Positions 1 to 7,232 of a stretch of 30,546 nt of DNA are shown here, one piece after another (positions within the stretch are counted from its first letter, which is position 1; each line of letters starts with the position of its first letter). The notes under the pieces were generated by a model, which saw nothing but the letters and a program-made list of their open reading frames with translations, made no database searches and was not told where the DNA came from. The DNA is from an uncultured Propionibacteriaceae bacterium (GTDB lineage Bacteria; Actinomycetota; Actinomycetes; Propionibacteriales; Propionibacteriaceae): the NCBI GenBank assembly GCA_937965785.1, contig CALCKT010000015.1:1-30546 (forward strand), given 5' to 3'. The position numbers and the translations under genes are program-made.

Positions 1-417
1 GAGTGCTAGTGCTGTGGTGATGGTGTGGCGGGCTTGTGTTCGTTCTGTGTCGGTTGGGTCCAGTTTCAACAGCGCGTCGATTAGCCAGTAGATGTCCCGC
101 GGGTCGGTTTTGAGTGCTAGTGCTGTGGTGATGGTGTGGCGGGCTTGTGTTCGTTCTGTGTCGGTTGGGTCCAGTTTCAACAGCGCGTCGATTAGCCAGT
201 AGATGTCCCGCGGGTCGGTTTTGAGTGCTAGTGCTGTGGTGATGGTGTGGCGGGCTTGTGTTCGTTCTGTGTCGGTTGGGTCCAGTTTCAACAGCGCGTC
301 GATTAGCCAGTAGATGTCCCGCGGGTCGGTTTTGAGTGCTAGTGCTGTGGTGATGGTGTGGCGGGCTTGTGTTCGTTCTGTGTCGGTTGGGTCCAGTTTC
401 AACAGCGCGTCGATTAG
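1..417. repeat. 111-bp direct tandem repeat array inside the NACHT gene
   Basis: Units lie at 1-111, 112-222 and 223-333, and a partial unit of 84 bp at 334-417. The three full units look identical base for base. The period of 111 bp equals 37 codons, so the array stays in the frame of the minus-strand NTPase. Each unit encodes two short amphipathic helices; it begins KTDPRDIYWLIDALL and later contains DPTDTERTQAR. The partial unit is the most N-terminal copy in the protein, joined to the divergent segment APQEVNDLIDALL, which looks like an older, diverged version of the same unit. The units use CTA, ACA and AAA codons more than the GC-rich genes nearby. The array continues past base 1, so the copy number is unknown. 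Confidence 0.97.
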
Positions 418-2679
418 ATCGTTGACCTCCTGCGGGGCGGCGTGGAGGAGCGCTGCGAGGATCGCCTTCTCGTGGTTGATGTCGCCCCAATGTGCGAAAC
501 TGGCGATTAGCTCAGGGTGGTGGGGCGCGAGGCTCTTTCTCAGGGCGCAAATCCGGGCTTGGTTTGCCTTGGTCCAGTCCTTCGGATCGGTCTGGGCGGC
601 CACCTCCAGCACGAATTCCTCGAGACGATCGTTGACTACTTTCTGGGCTGGGGTTGGGCTATCCGTGTGGTGGGTCCAGAGTAGATCAACCAGCCTGCTG
701 CGCCTCCTATGGGCGGCGACGGCCATGGGTAGGGCGACTCGCCACTCCGGGTCGAACCAGATGTGGGGCAGCAGCGCTTTTGCCGCCTTGGCGGCTGAGA
801 AAGTGGCCAAGTGTTCGGAGACCAGGTGCTCCCACAGGGTGCGGTGCAGGAACCGGCGCTCGACCTGTGAGCGGTCGTGGAAGTGGGAGAGGGCATACTC
901 CTGTTTGGGCGCGACATTGTCGAGGGCACGCTCCATGTCCGCTGACATGTGGGGCGGCGTGCGGTTCGTCGTGATTGTCTCGGGCCACACGCCCAGCCCC
1001 GCGGGGGTGACCGCATCTTTGACGGCATCCCAGGCCCACTGCTGCAGGATTGCGCGGCATTCGTCCGTGTCGACCGGCTCCTTCGCCTTCGCCCAGCCTC
1101 CGGCCAGCAGCAGGTCGATGATGGTTCGGTAGAGTTCCCGGCGGCGTCTCGGCAACTCCTGATCCGGTTCCTGCTCGGTCAGCATGCAGTAGAAAGTCAG
1201 CAGCAGTGGGCTGGTCGCGGTGGCGCGGAGTTCTCGTCGACGTTCGAGCTGCTGGATCAGGTGCTGGGCCGTTGGCGGGTTCTCTGTGAACCAGGCCTCG
1301 ATGTAGCCGTGGACATCCTCGGGATAGCGCAGCTCGGTGAGGGTACCGACCCGGGTGTCCTGCGTTGCACGCAGGCCCGAGACCGCGCTGTGCCACGCCT
1401 CCGGTCGCGACGTCACCACCAGCCGGCGACCCGGCGTACTTGTCAAAGAGTTGAGCAACGTCCTGGCGCTGTTAGCCGAGACGCCCTCGTCCAGGGAGTC
1501 CGCCACCGCCAACACCCGTGCCCCCGGGTGTAGGACCAGCCGGCGGATCTTCTCCTGCGATTCGTGTGGGAGCGCCGCCTCGACCAGCCCGTCGAAGCCG
1601 GTTTCGTGCCGTTTGACCCACTCGGCCACCGTGGTGAACAAGGGAAGCTCGACCGACGCGGGATCCACCCGTGGGTCCCGGAGCTGCTCCAGCGCCTTCT
1701 CGGCAGCCTCACGTGCGAGGCGCCGAGCGAGCCACGTCTTTCCTGACCCCGGGCCACCCAGCACCGTCAACAGCCAGACCCCTTCCAGGGCCTCCGCCGG
1801 GGACATGGTCCTCTGCTCGTCCGCGATCTCCAGCGTCCGCTCCAGCCGCGACGGTTTCCGATTCTGGGACCACTTCCGGCCTTGAGTCCACGGCGAGTAA
1901 TCCCAGTCCCGAATCTGTTTCTCCAGGTATTCGATCAGTTCATGCCTGTCCGCTACTCCCAGCAGGTCCTCGCGCAACTGGTCGATGCTGCCGCGTATCT
2001 CGTTTCGAGACGCCCGGATCGCCGCGAGAACCACCCCACCCTCGGCCTTGAGCTTCGGGCACAACGCTTTATAGGTGGTGCGCACGGCACGCTCCGCAAC
2101 GCCGTACTCGGGGTCCGTTCCCCAATACTCATCCCTCGCCTTGGCCGACGTGAGCGCGACCTCGGCTGCTCGCATGGGATCGAAATCCGCGTCGGCGATC
2201 AACTCATGCTGGCATCCGGCTGCCTGAACATACTCGATCGCCCAGGCCAGTCCGCGGTCCACGACGTCGGGGTCGAGGTGCTCGCCCTCGGCCCATGCGG
2301 TGATCGCTTCCCGGACCTGCTTCCGCAGCTCCTTTTCCTCAGACGCTCGGCCCCGGGCGTTCCGGAGGAGCTTCACCAGCTCGCGGGCGGCACTCACCCC
2401 AATCGCTCCGAGCGGTTCGCTCAGGGCACTGACCGCGACGGCTGCCAGCGCGTCCACCAACTCGGACCGCCGCGCCATCGCCATGAGCTCCACCCTCCGT
2501 CGAGCACCCCTGTAGAACCGGTACCAGTATCCCGCCTGAATCGGAGGCCACGCCAGAGGAGCTTCCCCGCTGGCGATACGGCTGGCCATCCATGTCCTGG
2601 CCACTGCTTCGGTTGTCTTCTTTGTCGCATCTCCGGACAGCTCCCCGGAACTGATCCGTCCAGGCAAGTTGTCGATCAT
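1..2679 (-). CDS. NACHT-type STAND NTPase with C-terminal 37-residue repeats (3' end outside window)
   Basis: The frame is open from about 2715 down to base 1 with no stop, giving at least 893 residues; the C-terminus lies outside the window. The Walker A motif GPGSGKT is at residues about 309-315 (1735-1755). The Walker B motif is RVLAVADSLDE at about 388-398. The NACHT-type TSRPEAWH motif follows. Family knowledge: NACHT STAND NTPases are ATP-driven switches that oligomerise when a C-terminal repeat sensor binds its trigger, and several bacterial ones act in antiphage defence. The N-terminal ~300 residues, where an effector would sit, are mostly helical and I do not recognise a domain. From residue ~755 onward the protein consists of nearly identical 37-residue helical units. 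ATG 2679 was chosen because it lies within the palindrome; TTG 2688 is also in frame and neither has a clear Shine-Dalgarno site, so a leaderless transcript is possible. The NACHT call is firm; the defence role is inferred. Confidence 0.85.
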   Translation of the reverse strand, partial: MIDNLPGRISSGELSGDATKKTTEAVARTWMASRIASGEAPLAWPPIQAGYWYRFYRGARRRVELMAMARRSELVDALAAVAVSALSEPLGAIGVSAARELVKLLRNARGRASEEKELRKQVREAITAWAEGEHLDPDVVDRGLAWAIEYVQAAGCQHELIADADFDPMRAAEVALTSAKARDEYWGTDPEYGVAERAVRTTYKALCPKLKAEGGVVLAAIRASRNEIRGSIDQLREDLLGVADRHELIEYLEKQIRDWDYSPWTQGRKWSQNRKPSRLERTLEIADEQRTMSPAEALEGVWLLTVLGGPGSGKTWLARRLAREAAEKALEQLRDPRVDPASVELPLFTTVAEWVKRHETGFDGLVEAALPHESQEKIRRLVLHPGARVLAVADSLDEGVSANSARTLLNSLTSTPGRRLVVTSRPEAWHSAVSGLRATQDTRVGTLTELRYPEDVHGYIEAWFTENPPTAQHLIQQLERRRELRATATSPLLLTFYCMLTEQEPDQELPRRRRELYRTIIDLLLAGGWAKAKEPVDTDECRAILQQWAWDAVKDAVTPAGLGVWPETITTNRTPPHMSADMERALDNVAPKQEYALSHFHDRSQVERRFLHRTLWEHLVSEHLATFSAAKAAKALLPHIWFDPEWRVALPMAVAAHRRRSRLVDLLWTHHTDSPTPAQKVVNDRLEEFVLEVAAQTDPKDWTKANQARICALRKSLAPHHPELIASFAHWGDINHEKAILAALLHAAPQEVNDLIDALLKLDPTDTERTQARHTITTALALKTDPRDIYWLIDALLKLDPTDTERTQARHTITTALALKTDPRDIYWLIDALLKLDPTDTERTQARHTITTALALKTDPRDIYWLIDALLKLDPTDTERTQARHTITTALAL

Positions 2680-2688
2680 GATCGACAA
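2669..2688. promoter_or_regulatory. 20-bp perfect palindrome over the NACHT gene start
   Basis: The sequence TTGTCGATCATGATCGACAA equals its own reverse complement. It contains the ATG (2679-2677, minus strand) of the NACHT gene. A near-identical copy lies at 2709-2728, with 40 bp between centres, about four helical turns. A repressor or other dimeric protein binding both sites could control both divergent genes together. No regulator gene is next to it. Confidence 0.75.
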
Positions 2689-2708
2689 ACCAGGACTGGA
2701 GGTGTGTT

Positions 2709-2728
2709 TTGTCGACTATGATCGACAA
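2709..2728. promoter_or_regulatory. Second copy of the 20-bp palindrome over the DUF4143 ATPase start
   Basis: This copy keeps the outer arms TTGTCGA and ATGATCGACAA of the copy at 2669-2688 and differs only near its centre. It contains both candidate start codons (TTG 2709 and ATG 2718) of the plus-strand ATPase gene. Because the palindrome itself includes ATG-ATC-GAC-AA, both divergent proteins carry M-I-D-N at or near their N-terminus. The arrangement suggests an operator overlapping the translation start, compatible with repression of transcription or of initiation. Confidence 0.7.
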
Positions 2729-3983
2729 CGAGAGGACGGTGGTTGCTGTGGAACGGATCGTTGATCGTCCCCGCTACCTGGAACGGATCCGGCCTTTCGT
2801 GGATGTTCCGGTCATGAAGATCCTGACCGGGGTGCGGCGCTGCGGAAAGTCGACGCTGCTGGACATGCTGGCCGACGAGGTGGTTGCGAAGAACCCCGGG
2901 GTCTCGCTGGTCCGGCTCAATCTCGAATCCAGCGAGGGACTGAGCATTCGCACCGCGTCGGCGCTCATGGAGCATCTGGCTGCACGCCTACCCGACAAGC
3001 AGGCCCGCGCCTACGTGTTCCTGGACGAGGTGCAGCAGGTTCCTGGATGGGAAGACGTGGTCAATGCGCTGCGGGTCGACTGGAACTGCGACCTGTACCT
3101 CACCGGATCCAACTCGACGATGCTCGCGAGCGAACTGAGTTCCCACCTCGCGGGCCGGTTCGTTGAGTTCCCGATCCGTCCCCTGTCCTTCAGGGAGTTC
3201 GTAGAGCTGCGCCGCCCACACGGCGTTTCCAGTGCCGAAGCCCGGGAACTCTTCGAGCACTACCTCGTCCTGGGTGGATTCCCGCTCCTGAAATACTTCG
3301 ACCTCGATTCCCAGGCCTCGGTGCAATACCTCGACAGCCTGCTCGATACCGTGGTGGTCAGGGACGTGCTGGAGCATTTCGCGATCCGCGACGTCGACAT
3401 GTTCCGCCGCATCCTGCGCTACTGCGTGGGCAACGTGGGACGCACCTTCTCGGCGCAGTCAGTGAGCCGGTATCTCAAAAGCGAGGGGCGTGCGGTCAGC
3501 GTCGATACCGTCCTCAACTATCTGCAGCACTGCGCTGAGGCGTACCTGGTGGACAAGGTGCCGCGGTTCGATGTCGTCGGGAAACAGACGCTTCGAGCGG
3601 ACGAGAAGTACTACGTGGTGGATCAGGGGCTTCGGACCGCTCTCGGTTTCGACAATCGCGCTGACATCGAGCTGGTGCTGGAAAACATCGTGTACCAGGA
3701 ACTTCGCTCACGAGGCTGCACGGTTCATGTGGGGTGGCGCGGCTCCAGGGAGGTTGATTTCATCGCCCAGCGTGGCACGGCGACACGCTACATCCAGGTC
3801 AGCTACCTTCTCGCCGACGAGGCGACGGTAGAACGCGAGTTCGGGGTCCTGGAATCAATCCCGGACAACCACCCCAAGACCGTGGTCAGCATGGATCCCG
3901 TTTCCCGCAGTCGCAACGGCATCGAGCACGTGAACATCGTGGACTTCCTGATGGAGGACCCACTGGCCGAATGGAATGGGTGA
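2709..3983 (+). CDS. AAA_14 / DUF4143 ATP-binding protein
   Basis: A 424-residue protein of the common AAA_14 plus DUF4143 family, of normal length. The Walker A motif GVRRCGKST is at residues ~41-49, Walker B is YVFLDEVQQVPGW, and a C-terminal DUF4143 domain contains REVDFIAQ followed by YIQVSY, the E-V-D-F and Q-V pattern of a PD-(D/E)XK-like fold. The cellular role of this family is not established; members are often found in accessory loci. The TTG start at 2709 is preferred because GGAGGTG (2698-2704) sits 6 nt upstream; the internal ATG at 2718 is 15 nt from that site. The gene is divergent from the NACHT NTPase and shares the twin palindrome with it. Nuclease activity is not shown, because the motif is only partly conserved. 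Confidence 0.9.
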   Translation: MSTMIDNERTVVAVERIVDRPRYLERIRPFVDVPVMKILTGVRRCGKSTLLDMLADEVVAKNPGVSLVRLNLESSEGLSIRTASALMEHLAARLPDKQARAYVFLDEVQQVPGWEDVVNALRVDWNCDLYLTGSNSTMLASELSSHLAGRFVEFPIRPLSFREFVELRRPHGVSSAEARELFEHYLVLGGFPLLKYFDLDSQASVQYLDSLLDTVVVRDVLEHFAIRDVDMFRRILRYCVGNVGRTFSAQSVSRYLKSEGRAVSVDTVLNYLQHCAEAYLVDKVPRFDVVGKQTLRADEKYYVVDQGLRTALGFDNRADIELVLENIVYQELRSRGCTVHVGWRGSREVDFIAQRGTATRYIQVSYLLADEATVEREFGVLESIPDNHPKTVVSMDPVSRSRNGIEHVNIVDFLMEDPLAEWNG

Positions 3984-4048
3984 TCCTCGGCGACGTGTGG
4001 GTGGCGGAGAAGCCGGGGAAGATGCATGGGGAAGCCGGTTGAGCCGGT

Positions 4049-4067
4049 CTGCTCGCTCAGCGAGCAG
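4049..4067 (+). terminator. Hairpin downstream of the DUF4143 ATPase gene
   Basis: CTGCTCGCT and AGCGAGCAG pair perfectly around a single central C, and further pairing at 4046-4047 with 4069-4070 extends the stem. It lies about 65 bp after the ATPase stop codon. There is no U-tract, so it may be a terminator of the actinobacterial U-less kind or part of a dispersed palindromic element. Confidence 0.5.
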
Positions 4068-4140
4068 GCCACCTCGAACCCTCGGCGGCCACGTCCGGGG
4101 AATTGCAACGGGCTCTGTTGTGCGGCTGCCGGGTGGTTTC

Positions 4141-4173
4141 GAGCCGGACCGCTCCTTCGTCGCGGTCCGGCTC
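4141..4173. terminator. Strong 12-bp hairpin between convergent genes
   Basis: GAGCCGGACCGC (4141-4152) and GCGGTCCGGCTC (4162-4173) pair perfectly around a 9-nt loop. It is flanked by GGTTTC on the left and AACCAGC on the right, so it resembles the GGTTTCGA...CTCAACC palindromic elements often seen between actinobacterial genes. It stands between the convergent ATPase (ending 3983) and erythrulose-type kinase (ending 4223) genes and could terminate both. The region 3984-4222 shows no convincing gene. Confidence 0.6.
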
Positions 4174-4222
4174 AACCAGCTTCAGGGAAGCTTTGCGGGC
4201 TGGCAGGCCTCGGGCTCAATCT

Positions 4223-5923
4223 CTAACCCAGCCGGCTGTTCAGGAGGGCCACCACCTTCGTCAGCGACACCGCGCCGGGATCGGGGGTGCCGACGGATTT
4301 CTCACCCAGCGGGCGGGCCCTGCCCAGCCGGGCGACCAATGCCCGGGTGGATTCGGTCCCTGCTTCGGCTGCGACGACGGCGGCCGCGGACTTCGCGGCC
4401 AGATCGCCGTCGGTGGCTACGAACGCCGCGACGAACGGGGAGAGCGCGTCGACGAGGGTTTTGTCGCCCACCTCGGCCCCGCCCAGGCGCTGCACGGCGG
4501 ACAGGGCGGCCTGGAGTGCTACCGCGAGATCGTCGCTGCCGGGGGTTTTCTCGTCACCCAGCGCGCTGCCCAACGCCGTGAGCAACGCGCCCCACAACGC
4601 CCCGGAGGTGCCGCCGGCCCGGTTGGACCAGGCATCCCCGGCGGCGGTCAGCGTCGTCCTGAGCCCCCCGCCGGCCGATACGGCGGTGTGTGCCGCCCCG
4701 GCCGCCGCCCGCGACCCGTTGGCCATGCCGATCCCGTGATCGCCGTCCCCCGCCACCGAATCCAGCGCCCCCAGCTCTTCCTGTGCCCGAGCCAGCATCT
4801 CGGCGACATCGTCGAGCAACCCGGCCGCGACCTCGGCCGCCTCCCGGGATGCGGTACTGCCCGGGGTGGTCACCTCCACGGGGGCGGCGGACTGGCTGAG
4901 CGCGGCGTCGTCTCGCTCGACTGAACCCACCGATCCCTTCCGGTACGCCGGGGCATCGCACGGCGCATCCCAGTAGCCGAGCAGCTCGTCGTCCACCCAC
5001 ACCAGGGTCAGCGACACCCCCGCCATGTCCAGGGAGGTGACGAACTCGCCGGCCTCGATGTCGGCGCATTCGAGCCTGGCGGCCTCCAGGCGGGCCACGA
5101 CGCAGGACGTCACCACGAACAGTTCCTCGTACTTGCTTGATCCGAGCCCGTTGACGATGGCCACCACCCGGTTCCCGGCTCCCGCGGGACGATCCGCCAA
5201 CAAGCCATCGACGAGAGTGCGGGCCACGTCATCGGCGCTGCCCAGGTCGGCCTCGGCGACACCCGGTTCGCCGTGAATCCCGAGCCCGATCCCCATGCGA
5301 CCCGCGGGCACGGTGAACAACGGTCCCTTCGCGCCGGGCAGCGTGCAGCCGGCGAAGGCAACCCCGAAACTGCGGGTGGCCGCGTTGGCCTTGGCGAACA
5401 CCCGCCTGACCTCGTCGAACCCGAGCCCGGCCTCGGCCGCCGCGCTCGTGATCTTGAAGACCGGGAAGTCCCCTGCGATTCCTCGCCGTTTCTCCGGTTC
5501 GGCGGCATCTCCCGAGGCGATGTCGTCGGTGACCACCAGGGTGTCGGCCTCGATGCCCTCGGCGCGAAGCCGTTCAATGGCCTGCCCGAAGTGCAGCACG
5601 TCGCCGGCGTAGTTGCCGAACCCCATCAGCACCCCGGCCCCGCGATGAACCGCCTTCAGCACCGAATAGGCCTGGGCGGCCGAGGGGGAACTGAAGATGT
5701 TGCCGCACACCGCGCCGTCGGCGAACCCGTGGCCAACCCAGCCCGCGAAGGCCGGGTAGTGCCCGGAACCGCCGCCATACACGACCGCGACCTTCCCGGC
5801 AGGCGTGAAGGTGGAACGCGCCACGCCCCCGTAGACGGGTTTCACGTAGCGTTTGTTGGCCGCGATGAAACCTTTGAGGGCCTCGGCGGGAAAATCAGCG
5901 GGATCGTTTGTCAGTCGCGTCAC
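4223..5923 (-). CDS. Fused DhaK-DhaL kinase, dihydroxyacetone/erythrulose kinase type
   Basis: A 566-residue soluble ATP-dependent kinase with a DhaK domain (~1-330), a linker and a DhaL ATP-binding domain (~360-566). The substrate motif GGGSGHYPAF is at ~50-59. The predicted covalent substrate histidine is H217 in GIHGEPG. The DhaL metal motif is AGDGDHG at ~391-397. As I recall, the variant GGGSGHYPAF (rather than GGGSGHEP) is typical of the erythrulose-kinase branch, which phosphorylates tetruloses; dihydroxyacetone remains possible. The GTG start at 5923 is chosen because AAAGG lies 6 nt upstream; an in-frame ATG at 5965 has no such support. The gene is divergent from a zinc polyol-type dehydrogenase, consistent with oxidation of a tetritol followed by phosphorylation. 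Tetrulose-phosphate isomerases are not in the window. Confidence 0.88.
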   Translation of the reverse strand: MTRLTNDPADFPAEALKGFIAANKRYVKPVYGGVARSTFTPAGKVAVVYGGGSGHYPAFAGWVGHGFADGAVCGNIFSSPSAAQAYSVLKAVHRGAGVLMGFGNYAGDVLHFGQAIERLRAEGIEADTLVVTDDIASGDAAEPEKRRGIAGDFPVFKITSAAAEAGLGFDEVRRVFAKANAATRSFGVAFAGCTLPGAKGPLFTVPAGRMGIGLGIHGEPGVAEADLGSADDVARTLVDGLLADRPAGAGNRVVAIVNGLGSSKYEELFVVTSCVVARLEAARLECADIEAGEFVTSLDMAGVSLTLVWVDDELLGYWDAPCDAPAYRKGSVGSVERDDAALSQSAAPVEVTTPGSTASREAAEVAAGLLDDVAEMLARAQEELGALDSVAGDGDHGIGMANGSRAAAGAAHTAVSAGGGLRTTLTAAGDAWSNRAGGTSGALWGALLTALGSALGDEKTPGSDDLAVALQAALSAVQRLGGAEVGDKTLVDALSPFVAAFVATDGDLAAKSAAAVVAAEAGTESTRALVARLGRARPLGEKSVGTPDPGAVSLTKVVALLNSRLG

Positions 5924-6024
5924 TGCGTGCCTTTCGATTGCTGGCCAGAGGTTTCGGCCCGACACGTTCGCCGGTGCTCGCGAGTCGGCCCAACCAACAC
6001 GGGTTCTCGGCGAACCCGGACCCA

Positions 6025-6042
6025 GTTTAACCCCGCGTAAAC
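6025..6042. promoter_or_regulatory. Inverted repeat between the kinase and dehydrogenase genes
   Basis: GTTTA (6025-6029) and TAAAC (6038-6042) form an inverted repeat with an 8-bp GC-rich spacer, in the 155-bp region shared by the two divergent genes. A second overlapping pairing, CCCCGC (6031-6036) with GCGGGG (6050-6055), is also present. The position suits an operator for a sugar-responsive regulator, but no regulator gene is adjacent. Confidence 0.35.
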
Positions 6043-6078
6043 CCCTGTTGCGGGGCCCCTGGCCTCTAGGCTTGCCCC

Positions 6079-7125
6079 ATGATGCGAGCGGCTGTGCTGG
6101 AGGAGATCGGCAGTTTGAGGCTGAAGCAGGTGCCCGTCCCCGAACCCGGACCGGGTGAGGTGCTCGTGAGGATTGAGGCCAACACCATCTGCGGCACGGA
6201 CCTGCGGATCATCTCCGGGGCAAAGACGGCCGGGGTCCGGCCGGGGGTGATCCTCGGTCACGAGTTCGCGGGACGTGTCGCGGCCGTGGGTCGGGGCGTC
6301 GACGGTGTGCCCGTCGGAGCGCAGGTGACCTGCTCGATCGTGGTGAGCTGCCAGCGGTGCCGGGCCTGTCTGTCGGGCCGGGAACAGCTGTGCGAGAACC
6401 TCGTGCTGTTCGGCTACGAACTCGACGGCGGGCTGGCCGAATACCTCCTCGTGCCCAAGGTCGCGATGGACCACGGCAACCTCGTGGTGCTGGAAAAGGA
6501 GATCCCCGCCACCACGCTGGCCCTGGCCGAGCCCGTCTCGTGCTGCCTCAACGGGGCCGGGCAGGTGGCCGTGGCGCCGGGGGAGAGCGTGGTGGTGCTG
6601 GGAACCGGGCCGATCGGCCTGCTCCACATCGCCCTGGCGAAACTGGCCGGCGCGACGACGATCCTGGCGGCCGGCCGGGAGGGCAGGCTTGCCGCAGCGA
6701 CGGACTTCGGCGCGACCTGCGCCTTCGCCCTCACCGGGGAGGCCCTGACGGCCGAGGTGCGCGAACGAACAAACGGCAGGGGAGCCGACGTCGTCATCGT
6801 CGCCGTGGGTGACCTCGCCTTGGCGAACCAGGCCCTCGAATTGGCCGCTATCGGCGGTCGCGTCAATTATTTCGCGGGTTTCCCGAAAGGGAGGATGGCC
6901 AGCATCGATCCGAATCTCATCCACTACCGCGAACTCGCCGTCACGGGCGGATCCAACGCCAGGCGGGCGGATGTGAGACGGGCCGTGGAGCTGCTGTCCA
7001 GTGGGGCCCTCGATGTGGGGAGGCTCGTCACCCACCGGTTCCCGCTCGCCGATCTGGATGCCGCCGTCACTGCGGTGGCGCGACGCGACGGACTCAAGGT
7101 CGCGGTCATGCCTGCGGCGGGGTGA
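6079..7125 (+). CDS. Zinc-dependent alcohol/polyol dehydrogenase (MDR family)
   Basis: A 348-residue medium-chain dehydrogenase/reductase. Catalytic zinc ligands are visible: C38 in TICGTD and H61-E62 in GHEFAG. The structural-zinc cysteines are C91, C94, C97 and C105. The Rossmann nucleotide motif is VVLGTGPIGLLH. Such enzymes oxidise sugar alcohols or threonine with NAD(P). Divergence from an erythrulose-type kinase favours a tetritol such as threitol or erythritol as substrate; that is inference. A -10-like TAGGCT (6067-6072) ends 6 nt before the ATG at 6079 and no Shine-Dalgarno site is seen, so the message may be leaderless. A second ATG follows directly at 6082. Confidence 0.88.
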   Translation: MMRAAVLEEIGSLRLKQVPVPEPGPGEVLVRIEANTICGTDLRIISGAKTAGVRPGVILGHEFAGRVAAVGRGVDGVPVGAQVTCSIVVSCQRCRACLSGREQLCENLVLFGYELDGGLAEYLLVPKVAMDHGNLVVLEKEIPATTLALAEPVSCCLNGAGQVAVAPGESVVVLGTGPIGLLHIALAKLAGATTILAAGREGRLAAATDFGATCAFALTGEALTAEVRERTNGRGADVVIVAVGDLALANQALELAAIGGRVNYFAGFPKGRMASIDPNLIHYRELAVTGGSNARRADVRRAVELLSSGALDVGRLVTHRFPLADLDAAVTAVARRDGLKVAVMPAAG

Positions 7126-7158
7126 GACCCGCAATTCACCGGAGAGCCCGGGCAGGGT

Positions 7159-7199
7159 GCCGGCTGACGCCCCGGCCGTGAACAGGCCCCGGAGCCGGC
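7159..7199. terminator. Possible bidirectional terminator between convergent genes
   Basis: GCCGGCT (7159-7165) and AGCCGGC (7193-7199) form the outer stem of an imperfect GC-rich hairpin. It lies in the 107-bp gap between the convergent dehydrogenase and lipoprotein genes. There is no U-tract, and the inner part is mismatched. Confidence 0.35.
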
Positions 7200-7232
7200 G
7201 TGAGGACGCGGACAGCCGGGGCCGCCACGCCG

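Noticed and set aside
1..417. CRISPR array
   Set aside because: The 111-bp units are contiguous and identical without unique spacers, and they are in frame within a protein gene.
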